Positions 7,198-15,221 are shown, counted from the first letter of the stretch. The stretch is 17,286 nucleotides of DNA from Christensenella sp. UBA7584 (GCA_002477805.1 DLKQ01000021.1:1-17286), one strand, 5' to 3'. Numbers and translations: made by a program. Notes: a model not told the origin generated them from the sequence alone.

Positions 7198-10100
7198 TTA
7201 TACCTCTCTAACAATATATCCTACAAAATAAATTTCACAACTTTTTTCAGTAACAACATTTTGCTCATCAAAAACGGTATATGTTATTGTAAAGACGGAA
7301 TTTCCAAACACACTGGTGGTTTCATTAGAAACAAGCGAAAATTTATAGCCAGTTTTATAGCAAAGGCAACCGTTGTTATCTATCTGAAGATAGTTTGAAA
7401 CATTACTTGAAAGCGAAACCTTTATTTTTGCATTTGATTCATCTTTATTTAATTCGTCATTTTTTTCAGTACCTGTATAAATCACAAGATTCCAAATATC
7501 TTTTCCAATTTTTTTATTTATATCACCACCAGACAACTGATATTGTCCAGTTTCGTCCTCCTGTGTAAGCGGAAATTCACCTTTAAACACTGCTTTTGAA
7601 AAATTATCATCAAATTTTATTCTGTAAATATCAAATTTCTTATCTTTATCCTTAATATCTATTGAATATATTAGATAGACACATTTCTCCTGTTCATACT
7701 CATCAGACAAAGCAATTTTAAGATTTGAAATTTGATCGCCCGTCTTGATTTGTAAAAGTTTTATTTTTGTTGAATCCGAAACTTTATCCCAAAAATCCGC
7801 TCCTATTTCTTGTTGTTCACTGTTAAGATTTTTCAAGTTCTTTTCATCATCAGAACTTAAACTCACTATCCTAAAGTCTTGCGTAATAACGTTGTATGGC
7901 ACAATTTTTGTATTACCTTCACCTGCTGGAATATTGTAAGTGTATGCTATTGAATTTGGCAATTTAAAACTACTTCCATCATTATATTTATAAACAAGCT
8001 CTTTTGCATCACTATTATAACTTACATTAATATTAATTGTTGGAAATCCATATTCATCAATAGATTCACCTTTCTTTACAAGTTTTTCTTGTTCCACCAA
8101 AGAACTTCCCTTCCAATCCGCCTCCATATTTTCTACAACAACATCTTTCGCTAAAATACGTACACTTCCATTTGAAAGCGACGAAGAAACATTAGCTATT
8201 TTCAAATTAGAAACTAGATCAATCGTGTCAGGTTTTTGGCTTGTAATTGTTATTTGCACAACAACCATATCTTCAATAAAAAATTTTTTCTTTTCAATAT
8301 TGAGACTATTTGTCTTGTCACCTTTTTGTGCTTCTATGTAAAAGTTGCCGACCTTTAAACTCTCATCATCTTCTCCAGTTTCATTGTAGAAAGCCATCTT
8401 TGAATTTCCAGTTACATACAAAATTTTTGAGTTAGGTGTACCCATATTTTCAGCACCTATAGTGCCCATTGTCAGTGAATTGCTTGTGTTTACCGGCTCG
8501 GTAAGTTCTTCGTCATAAAAATACCCTACACTAACAAGTGTTTCGCTCACATTAATACCACAAGTTGAGCCAGAGTAATATTCTACAACATATTTCCCTT
8601 TTAAACTATTATCAATTTTTACATTTACTCCATCAATTTGATTACTTAAAACAAATCCCGGTTCTTCATCTTCATTTATCTTGTTATAAAAATAATCAAT
8701 CGGGTCACCATTCGTATTTGTACGAACAAGATATGCAACAATATAGACTTTTCCATCACCAATTGCAGAAACTGAACTACTATACCTTCCTTCAGAGTCT
8801 TTAATTTGTCCAGATTTTGAAATTTGTATAATATTAGAACCCGCTCTGTTAATGTTCGTTTTCTCAGTAAACTCTAAATCACCAGACTTTGCATCGTTCA
8901 AAAAATATACCCATTTCCTGTAAGTAAGTGTTTTGTTATCTAAAACCTCATAAGAAATTGTAATTTCTTTTGACTCACCAAGAGCATCTCCTGTAATTTT
9001 ACCCGTATCATATTTTGTAATATCTAAATCAATTTGCTCGTCATTAAATGACATTCGAGAAGGAATCACAGATTCCACATTAAGCTCTAAGACAGCACTT
9101 GGACTTGTACTTTCACCTTCTTTATATTCTTTATCAAGGTTTACATAAAGTAATATTTTTTCATTTGCATATTTTGTTCGTATCGCCTCAAACGTCCACT
9201 CTTTGTCAGATTTTTTTGGAACTGTGTTCGTACTATTTATACTAATAACATTTTTAAATTTACTATTCAACTGACTTGCCATAAATTCATCACTTTTAGC
9301 AACCACATAATGCATACTCAAGTTATTTATACTGTCAGATGAAGGGTCTATTCCGTGAGTGTAATGTTTAGATCTAATTACTATCCCAAGCTTATCTGCA
9401 GAAAGAACTCTTTTTTCACCAACGTCAAGTTTGATACTTGATTGCTTACTAGTAATACTCTCTATTTCAAGTTGTGCAGACTGAACTACTATTGTATCGT
9501 TGATATTACTAAGTCCGCCATAAATTTCTGGCATTGAAGCCTGAATTGTCAAAGCGCCAGTTGTGTTAGCTGATTCTCCAATAATTGTTAGTTTACTATT
9601 TTCCAATTTAGCGAAATCATCAGTAAAATTATTTGAAGTGAATGTAACATTTTTTCGCATTGAACTAACCGCATTTGTTGCATTTTGAGGAAAAGTTTCA
9701 ATACTCAAAAATAGCTCGTCATTTTTAATAAAATACTGCATATCAGTTTGTTGCCAAGAATAACCGCTAGAGGTTTTCACACAACGATAATAACAATTCT
9801 TGGTGTAATTTGCTGTAGTTTCACCAACATATAGATAAACCTTGTTTTCAAGCTCACTTACAGCAGAGCCAAGTGTGTTTACCTCTTGTAAGTCTTTATA
9901 AGTTTCGGTCGTATTTCTGATAATTTCAGTCAAATCATCATTGGCCTCTTTAGCATTAGGATCACAATCTTTTCCCCAACCGCGTACTTTTATTTTTAAT
10001 GTCTCAATTGGCACATCAACATTTATTTTTAAAGCATCAGCTTTCCACAAATTATCTGTCGTTTGTGCGTGAATATAACAACTACCACCGCGTATGTAAT

Positions 10101-10962
10101 CCTTTTCTTCAGCTCCATCAACAAAAGTGTTAACCATTTTATCTGTTGCTAAAATTAGTTTAAACTCTTCATTTATCCCAACAGTTAGAGTGTCAGCTAT
10201 TTTAGGCTTTCCAGTTGTTTTATCAATAATAGCATTTCCATTTTCATCAGTTACCAAAAAGTGAACAGGTCTTTTTGATGCTGTAAGAGTAGTCCCCCCT
10301 TTTTCAGAACTCCTAATTGTTAATTTAACTTTCAGAAGACTTGATGATACTGTAGTGTTATTTTCTAGATTGGCTGTTCCCAAAATGGAAAAAATAAGTT
10401 CTTCACTTGTATTTGTAGTTGCAACATTTAGAACTGCTTTATCTGTGTCAGTCTCAAAATTTGGAGTAGTTGGATTTTTCTTGTATTCCTTGTACATATC
10501 TACCAAGGTACTAGGGTCGTTTTTAAAACTTTCAGATTTTGCAAAACACAAAACTTGTTCACCATTTGTAAGAATAGCACAAATAGGCATACTTAAACTT
10601 TGGTACGCAGTTGTAAAAGTATACTCTTCAGCATTTTCAATATTTTCAAAGACAGCAAAATTGCTACCAATCTTTAAAACCAAGTTCATAGAGTCTGCTT
10701 GAATGTTGACTTTTAATAATCCCTGCAAGTTATTTTTTGTAGTAAGTTCCAAACTGCCAATTTTAGACTCTTCTTCTCCAGTGTTTTTCACCATATCCAA
10801 AGTTTTACTTGATGAAATTTCCAGACCAGATATTGGTTCATCTTTTACTCCAATACCATTAATTCCAATTTGAATTACAACAGCTGTCACAATTGCAACT
10901 ACAACAAAAATAAGCCCATAACCGATAGTTGCAAAAGCAGATATAACACCCTTTTTTACCAT
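7198..10962 (-). CDS. Large single-pass anchored surface protein, function unknown
   Basis: 1254 residues. After M-V-K-K comes one long hydrophobic segment (about residues 6-33) with no cleavage site I can see, so a signal anchor with the rest outside is likely. The remainder is rich in strand-forming, Thr/Ser/Asn/Asp-containing sequence with several Ig/Big-like stretches, for example around I-E-T-L-K-I-K-V and L-D-V-G-E-K. No catalytic motif, LPXTG sorting signal or C-terminal membrane helix is seen. Residues 373-409 resemble a Y-x-G-x-T...Y-Y-x-C...Y-S-W-x-x-x-D-x-Q module known from phage tail and other surface proteins. ATG at 10962 is chosen because GGAGG lies five bases before it; an upstream TTG (10989) would place that site inside the gene. 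It is the second gene of the operon, 39 bases after the lipoprotein gene, and has 11 cysteines. Confidence 0.8.
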   Translation of the reverse strand: MVKKGVISAFATIGYGLIFVVVAIVTAVVIQIGINGIGVKDEPISGLEISSSKTLDMVKNTGEEESKIGSLELTTKNNLQGLLKVNIQADSMNLVLKIGSNFAVFENIENAEEYTFTTAYQSLSMPICAILTNGEQVLCFAKSESFKNDPSTLVDMYKEYKKNPTTPNFETDTDKAVLNVATTNTSEELIFSILGTANLENNTTVSSSLLKVKLTIRSSEKGGTTLTASKRPVHFLVTDENGNAIIDKTTGKPKIADTLTVGINEEFKLILATDKMVNTFVDGAEEKDYIRGGSCYIHAQTTDNLWKADALKINVDVPIETLKIKVRGWGKDCDPNAKEANDDLTEIIRNTTETYKDLQEVNTLGSAVSELENKVYLYVGETTANYTKNCYYRCVKTSSGYSWQQTDMQYFIKNDELFLSIETFPQNATNAVSSMRKNVTFTSNNFTDDFAKLENSKLTIIGESANTTGALTIQASMPEIYGGLSNINDTIVVQSAQLEIESITSKQSSIKLDVGEKRVLSADKLGIVIRSKHYTHGIDPSSDSINNLSMHYVVAKSDEFMASQLNSKFKNVISINSTNTVPKKSDKEWTFEAIRTKYANEKILLYVNLDKEYKEGESTSPSAVLELNVESVIPSRMSFNDEQIDLDITKYDTGKITGDALGESKEITISYEVLDNKTLTYRKWVYFLNDAKSGDLEFTEKTNINRAGSNIIQISKSGQIKDSEGRYSSSVSAIGDGKVYIVAYLVRTNTNGDPIDYFYNKINEDEEPGFVLSNQIDGVNVKIDNSLKGKYVVEYYSGSTCGINVSETLVSVGYFYDEELTEPVNTSNSLTMGTIGAENMGTPNSKILYVTGNSKMAFYNETGEDDESLKVGNFYIEAQKGDKTNSLNIEKKKFFIEDMVVVQITITSQKPDTIDLVSNLKIANVSSSLSNGSVRILAKDVVVENMEADWKGSSLVEQEKLVKKGESIDEYGFPTININVSYNSDAKELVYKYNDGSSFKLPNSIAYTYNIPAGEGNTKIVPYNVITQDFRIVSLSSDDEKNLKNLNSEQQEIGADFWDKVSDSTKIKLLQIKTGDQISNLKIALSDEYEQEKCVYLIYSIDIKDKDKKFDIYRIKFDDNFSKAVFKGEFPLTQEDETGQYQLSGGDINKKIGKDIWNLVIYTGTEKNDELNKDESNAKIKVSLSSNVSNYLQIDNNGCLCYKTGYKFSLVSNETTSVFGNSVFTITYTVFDEQNVVTEKSCEIYFVGYIVREV

Positions 10963-11001
10963 TTTTTCCTCCATTTTTAATATGTTCAAAATTCGTCAAT
11001 T

Positions 11002-13044
11002 TTATTTACGCTTTACTGTAATAGCAAATGTTTTAAAAATAACTTGTCCATCTCTTTCTAAAACTAAAGAAAATTTAACTTCATTAAGCCCACCCAAGTT
11101 GATAAGTACCACTCCACCTGCTAGTTCATAATCAGCACTCTCGCCTTCAAACTCAAGTTTAATCTTTTGATTTTTGACCTTTTTGTCATTTTCATCAACA
11201 ACTGAATACTTTAGGTTAAAATATCCATTTTCATCAACATAATTTACAGCTTGAGTGTCACAAGAAATTTTTAAAGCATTTGAGCCAACAAAAATTTTGT
11301 ACGAAACTTTTGTTTTTCCAAAAGTCACGACAGCAACACAGCAACCAACTTCTACCGGATAAATAGTGTTTTCGTCACTAATTATTACAGGCTCATTTTT
11401 GCCATAAATAATTTCAAGTTTACATTTGTCCGACGAGTATGCTGGAACAATATTAGTAACACCAAGGTTTAGTTTTTTTCTATTATTTAGGTCAAAATAA
11501 ATTTGTTTCTCAGGATAAAATGTACAACTCTCAGTTTCAACAGAACTTACAACAAATCTAAGCGCCACACTTTTTTTACTTTCATCGTTTGCAACAATTG
11601 TTACATTGGCATAGCCTGATTTTTTAGCTGTAACCAAGTAAACGTTTTCTTCAATTTCATTAAGAGAAATATTGTCGTTATCTGCACAAACTGTAAACTT
11701 ATTATAACAACACAAATTTAATTTGTCAAAGATAATAACAGCTTTATAAAATTTTTTGTCGTTGTGCCCATCTACTTTATCTTCATAATCCCCACCAAGC
11801 TCAAAAAGCTGGTAAAAACCATCTGTTGTAGGAAGATTTTCTATAACTTCTTCATCTCCATCTTTATAAGAAACTATTACTCTCGGTTCAATTTTTGTTA
11901 TATGCTCATATGCACTTATATAAACATAATTCGTTGACGAAGTTTTTAGTCCATCACTAAAACTTTCTGTTATTTCAATGCAAAAGTTAAACTTGCCAAA
12001 CGAATTTACTTCCAGCGGAATAATAGCCTCAGTACTACTTGTAAATTTTACATTTTCAAGACACACATTTAAGCCTTCAAAAACTGGAGCCGAAAATCTT
12101 GAAGTTTTAAGACTTTTGTTTGCTGTTATTTTAGCAAAATAGTTACAAGCGTTCTCGCCATAAAAAAGCCTCGCCTCTGCACCCAGATTCTTACCATTCA
12201 CATCACACAAGTTCATAGTTGCCACCATCTCATCTTCAACCAATACTTGACTACTAATTTCTATGTAATCAAAAATATCACCAGAAATACCTCTTACCGC
12301 TTTTGTGACAAGTACCGCTTCTCCGCACGCTTTGGCAACAACCTTTCCATTTTCATCAACTGTAAAAATCTGAGTATCACTACTTTCAAAAATCAAACCA
12401 TAATCACAGTTCGCAGGAAAAACTTTTGCATTTAGCTCAAATTCAGACCCCTTTACAAATTTAAAACTATCATCAACTTCAACCTTTGTTGCAAAAATTT
12501 TGTCTATATTTTCATCTTCACTGTGACTATCATCACTTTCGCTAATATTATTTTCATTATCACTATTGTTATTTTGGCTTTGATTATCCTTGCTTTCATC
12601 ACTGCCACTATCATTATTTTTGCTTTCATTATTATGCTCATCAGTAGTATCATTGTTTTCTTTGCCAATTTCACTTTCGTTATCTTTTTCATTTTGATTA
12701 TCTTTTATTTCGGTTTTCTCCACAACAATCAAACAAGAAACCTTTTTTTGAGAAGCACTCTTTAACACTGCTTTCAATTCTGTTTGTCCAGCATTAATAG
12801 CTGTTATATTACCACTATCAATATCGTAACTTATTACATCACTATTCCAAGAAAAGTCAAATTTTGAGTATGATAACTCGGTATCAAGTTTTACTTTTCT
12901 CATTTCACCCTCTTTTATAGTAACAACTTTATCCTCAAAAAAGAAATTTCCTTCATTAGAAGCACTATCAGTCCCACCGAAAGCGCACCCACAGAAAAGG
13001 AACACTACTAATATATAAAATGGTATTGCAAAAATTTTAGTCAT
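11002..13044 (-). CDS. Surface lipoprotein with Big2-type Ig-like domains
   Basis: First gene of the three-gene operon, 680 residues. M-T-K then a hydrophobic stretch ends in L-F-C-G-C, a slightly unusual lipobox with Cys20 as the likely lipidated residue, so the protein should sit on the outer face of the membrane. Residues about 38-110 match a Big2 fold (W-N-S-D-V-I-S...G-N-I-T-A-I-N-A-G). A second copy at about 183-270 has S-S-D-T-Q-I-F-T-V-D-E-N-G-K-V-V-A. Between them (about 111-181) lies a Asp/Asn/Glu/Ser linker. The C-terminal ~400 residues look like further Ig-like units without an enzyme motif. ATG at 13044 is preferred over GTG at 13050: GGGG lies five bases before the ATG, and the promoter would leave the GTG with almost no leader. 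Domains of this type often act in adhesion or wall scaffolding; the actual role is unknown. Confidence 0.8.
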   Translation of the reverse strand: MTKIFAIPFYILVVFLFCGCAFGGTDSASNEGNFFFEDKVVTIKEGEMRKVKLDTELSYSKFDFSWNSDVISYDIDSGNITAINAGQTELKAVLKSASQKKVSCLIVVEKTEIKDNQNEKDNESEIGKENNDTTDEHNNESKNNDSGSDESKDNQSQNNNSDNENNISESDDSHSEDENIDKIFATKVEVDDSFKFVKGSEFELNAKVFPANCDYGLIFESSDTQIFTVDENGKVVAKACGEAVLVTKAVRGISGDIFDYIEISSQVLVEDEMVATMNLCDVNGKNLGAEARLFYGENACNYFAKITANKSLKTSRFSAPVFEGLNVCLENVKFTSSTEAIIPLEVNSFGKFNFCIEITESFSDGLKTSSTNYVYISAYEHITKIEPRVIVSYKDGDEEVIENLPTTDGFYQLFELGGDYEDKVDGHNDKKFYKAVIIFDKLNLCCYNKFTVCADNDNISLNEIEENVYLVTAKKSGYANVTIVANDESKKSVALRFVVSSVETESCTFYPEKQIYFDLNNRKKLNLGVTNIVPAYSSDKCKLEIIYGKNEPVIISDENTIYPVEVGCCVAVVTFGKTKVSYKIFVGSNALKISCDTQAVNYVDENGYFNLKYSVVDENDKKVKNQKIKLEFEGESADYELAGGVVLINLGGLNEVKFSLVLERDGQVIFKTFAITVKRK
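12505..12701 (-). repeat. Low-complexity Asp/Asn/Ser/Glu-coding tract
   Basis: This stretch of the lipoprotein gene encodes about 65 residues that are almost only D, N, S, E, K and Q, a flexible acidic linker between two Big2 domains. At the DNA level it is built from degenerate short units, for example TTGCTTTCAT twice on the plus strand, so its length could vary between strains by slippage or recombination. Confidence 0.7.
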
Positions 13045-13067
13045 AAGCACCCCAAACCTTTTTCTTA

Positions 13068-13096
13068 ATTTTAGTAAAAAAAAGAAAAAAAGTCAA
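13068..13096 (-). promoter_or_regulatory. Promoter of the surface operon
   Basis: On the minus strand, TTGACT (13091-13096) and TAAAAT (13068-13073) are separated by 17 bases. Both hexamers match five of six positions. The spacer is almost pure T. Transcription would start near 13061, giving a leader of about 17 bases to the ATG at 13044, which supports that start over the GTG at 13050. Confidence 0.65.
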
Positions 13097-13160
13097 ACAA
13101 AATCGCCATTTATCGACTTTTTTAGACTTTTTCTAAGTTCACAGCAAATTTTCAATTACT

Positions 13161-13192
13161 AAAAAACAAAACTTTTACAAATAAATAAAAGT
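13161..13192 (-). terminator. Probable asnB terminator
   Basis: On the minus strand, ACTTTTA (13192-13186) pairs with TAAAAGT (13177-13171) around an eight-base loop and is followed by TTTGTTTTTT. It lies about 70 bases past the asnB stop. The stem is short and AT-rich, so efficiency may be modest. A second A/T-rich stem, AAAAAAGTC/GACTTTTTT (13086-13123), follows and may help. Confidence 0.45.
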
Positions 13193-13194
13193 GG

Positions 13195-13217
13195 CAATTT
13201 ATAAAAACAATTTATAA
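13195..13217. repeat. Short direct repeat downstream of asnB
   Basis: CAATTTATAA occurs twice, at 13195-13204 and 13208-13217, with three bases between. It lies between the asnB stop and its probable terminator. It could be an operator-like site, but AT-rich repeats of this length can arise by chance. Confidence 0.3.
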
Positions 13218-13262
13218 GTTATCATATTCTACTCCTTGATAATCATCATTTTTTATACATAA

Positions 13263-15092
13263 TTACAAATTAAACACAACTTTATACTCTTTTATCCACA
13301 TATCAGTCTGCAAAATAAACGCAAGGTATTGAGTCTTGTTCATTAATTGTCCAAACCAAGGGTAACCCGTTTCTTCACTATTTAGCACTTCTTTCACATT
13401 TTCAATATCTAAAATTTGCCAAATTTTATTTTCACTATCTAGCAACAAGTTTTTTATTTCTGTTTCAACCAAACTAGTGTAAACTGGGTCATTAGATTTT
13501 GGATAAGGACTCTTTTTTCTAAAGAGAATTTCATTTGGAACAACACCCTCAAAAGCCTTTCTAAGAATCCCTTTTTCAAATCCACCCGAATTCTTAATAC
13601 TCCAAGGAATGTTGTATACATATTCAACAAATTTGTAATCAGTAAAAGGAACTCTCACTTCCAAACCATTTTGCATACTCATACGGTCTGTTCGCTCTAG
13701 CAAATTGAGTCCAAAATATTTCATTGTTAGAAAACTAAAAATTTTCATATTTTTATCTTCATTTGTATCAAAATTACAAATTGGAACACTTTTTAACGCG
13801 TTTTTGTAGTTTTTTTCAATAAAATTTTGCAAATTTAATTTTTTTCTAAGATTTTTATTTATAGTATTTTCCCTAAGTTTTACATCTATCGCCCACGGAA
13901 ATGTGGAACTAAAAACTGCCTCTTTTAAATAAAACCAAGGATAGCCACAAAATATTTCGTCAGCAAATTCACCACTCAAACAAACCGTAACATCTTGTTT
14001 TACCTTTCTGCAAAAGAGAAAAAGTGAACTATCAATATCAGCCATTGCAGGAACATCTCTTGCTATGAGTGTTTTTTTTAACGAATAAAACAAATCTTTA
14101 GAATTTAAAACTTGGTACTTGTGACTAATATTAAACTTTTTTGCCATAAGGTTAATGTAATAATTATCTCGCGAAGGAGTAAATTTTGTTGGAACAAAAT
14201 TCTTTTCATTACCCTCATAATCAACTGAAAATGTTTTTAATCTATCTTTTATTACATTTGAAGAAATCGCTGTAATTATGCTCGAATCCAAACCACCACT
14301 TAAAAACATACCCAAATTCACATCACTCACAAGTTGGTTTTTTACTATTTTAGTGAATTTTTCTCTTATTTTTTTAGCAGTTAACTTTTCATCATCTATA
14401 TGTGGTTTACTTTTTAGCTTATAATAAGTTCTTTTTGTTACCTTTCCATCTTTAAACATTAACCACTCTGCAGGCTTGAGTTCTAATATATCTTTATACA
14501 CAGTTTTTCCTGGAGTTCTTGCAGGTGCAATTCCAAATAGTTCCCTAAGTCCATTTTTATTCACTATAGGTCTAATTTCTTTCATTTTAAACAGACTTTT
14601 TATCTCACTTGCAAAAGCCAATCTTGATTTGTTAATATAGTAAAAAAGTGGCTTTACACCTATTTGGTCGCGAGCTAAAAAAATAGAACCTTCTGATTCA
14701 TCAAATATACAAAAAGCAAATATTCCGTTTAAAAATTTCACACATTTATTTTTGTAAAGTGCATACATTTTTAGAACAATTTCAGTGTCACAATTAGTAC
14801 TAAGAGAAATTCCATTTTTACTCAACTTTTTTTTCAAGCTTTTAGTATTATAAATTTCACCATTGTACACTATAACATATTTTTTTCCATTAAATAAAAA
14901 GCTCATCGGTTGATGACCGCCATCTATATCAATAATACTTAGCCTTTTGTGAGCTAAAAATGTATCCTTAGCAAAATATACACCCTCATCATTTTCACCA
15001 CGATGAGAAATTTTATTATTCATTTTAATTAAAGTTTTTAGCGATTTTTCTTCGCCTAAATTAAAATTTGAAAATCCAACTATTCCACACAT
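13263..15092 (-). CDS. asnB: Asparagine synthase (glutamine-hydrolysing)
   Basis: Makes asparagine from aspartate, ATP and glutamine. The N-terminal class II amidotransferase domain begins M-C-G-I-V-G-F, where Cys2 becomes the catalytic N-terminal residue after Met removal. The synthetase domain has the ATP-pyrophosphatase loop S-G-G-L-D-S-S at 265-271, and further on S-G-E-F-A-D-E-I-F-C-G-Y and E-R-T-D-R-M-S-M...L-E-V-R-V-P-F, all typical. The 609 residues are normal length. The start is fixed by the need for Cys2. No ribosome binding site precedes it, and the promoter places transcription start on the ATG, so the mRNA may be leaderless. The gene stands alone, divergent from the enoate reductase gene. 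Some AsnB paralogues modify peptides or cell-wall precursors rather than free aspartate; no neighbour suggests that here. Confidence 0.93.
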   Translation of the reverse strand: MCGIVGFSNFNLGEEKSLKTLIKMNNKISHRGENDEGVYFAKDTFLAHKRLSIIDIDGGHQPMSFLFNGKKYVIVYNGEIYNTKSLKKKLSKNGISLSTNCDTEIVLKMYALYKNKCVKFLNGIFAFCIFDESEGSIFLARDQIGVKPLFYYINKSRLAFASEIKSLFKMKEIRPIVNKNGLRELFGIAPARTPGKTVYKDILELKPAEWLMFKDGKVTKRTYYKLKSKPHIDDEKLTAKKIREKFTKIVKNQLVSDVNLGMFLSGGLDSSIITAISSNVIKDRLKTFSVDYEGNEKNFVPTKFTPSRDNYYINLMAKKFNISHKYQVLNSKDLFYSLKKTLIARDVPAMADIDSSLFLFCRKVKQDVTVCLSGEFADEIFCGYPWFYLKEAVFSSTFPWAIDVKLRENTINKNLRKKLNLQNFIEKNYKNALKSVPICNFDTNEDKNMKIFSFLTMKYFGLNLLERTDRMSMQNGLEVRVPFTDYKFVEYVYNIPWSIKNSGGFEKGILRKAFEGVVPNEILFRKKSPYPKSNDPVYTSLVETEIKNLLLDSENKIWQILDIENVKEVLNSEETGYPWFGQLMNKTQYLAFILQTDMWIKEYKVVFNL

Positions 15093-15098
15093 ATAAAA

Positions 15099-15128
15099 AT
15101 AATATGCTTTATATGTCTTAAATGTTAA
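15099..15128 (-). promoter_or_regulatory. asnB promoter, predicted leaderless start
   Basis: On the minus strand, TTAACA (15123-15128) and TATTAT (15099-15104) are separated by 18 bases; each matches five of six consensus positions. Exactly six bases lie between the -10 box and the ATG at 15092-15090, the usual distance to the first transcribed base, so +1 falls on the A of the start codon. Confidence 0.55.
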
Positions 15129-15167
15129 AACAATAATTCAAATTTTTGCAAATATAGCTCTGTTTGT

Positions 15168-15196
15168 TTGACTTTTTTTAAAAAATAAAGTAAATT
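15168..15196 (+). promoter_or_regulatory. Promoter of the enoate reductase gene
   Basis: TTGACT (15168-15173) and TAAATT (15191-15196) are separated by 17 bases. A perfect TATAAT also occurs at 15196-15201, but 22 bases from this -35. The spacer contains a near-palindrome, ACTTTTTTTAAAAAATAAAG (15171-15190). Transcription would start near 15203, just before AAGGAGG at 15210-15216. Confidence 0.5.
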
Positions 15197-15221
15197 ATAA
15201 TTAAATTATAAGGAGGAAAAA

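Noticed and set aside
6916..7398. 160-codon plus-strand frame across the junction of two operon genes
   Set aside because: It lies opposite two well-supported coding frames with coupled starts and has no ribosome binding site; a shadow.
10355..10702. 115-codon plus-strand frame opposite the large surface protein
   Set aside because: Antisense shadow of a continuous 1254-residue frame; no start signals or recognisable motif.
10963..10989. Upstream TTG start adding nine residues to the large surface protein
   Set aside because: The GGAGG site would be inside the gene; ATG at 10962 sits five bases after it and gives a sensible M-V-K-K plus hydrophobic N-terminus.
12523..12765. Plus-strand open frame coding a very hydrophobic Ile-rich peptide
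   Set aside because: It is the antisense reading of the Asp/Asn-rich linker of the lipoprotein gene; GAT/AAT-type codons read backwards give ATT/ATC. No ribosome binding site or independent support.
13210..13243. Tiny leftward frame M-I-T-Y-K-L-F-L with a good AAGGAG site just after asnB
   Set aside because: Only eight codons, no promoter of its own and no recognisable leader-peptide role; AAGGAG can occur by chance.
15093..15160. T-box or other riboswitch upstream of asnB
   Set aside because: The promoter lies directly against the ATG, no leader exists to hold one, and no T-box sequence is seen.
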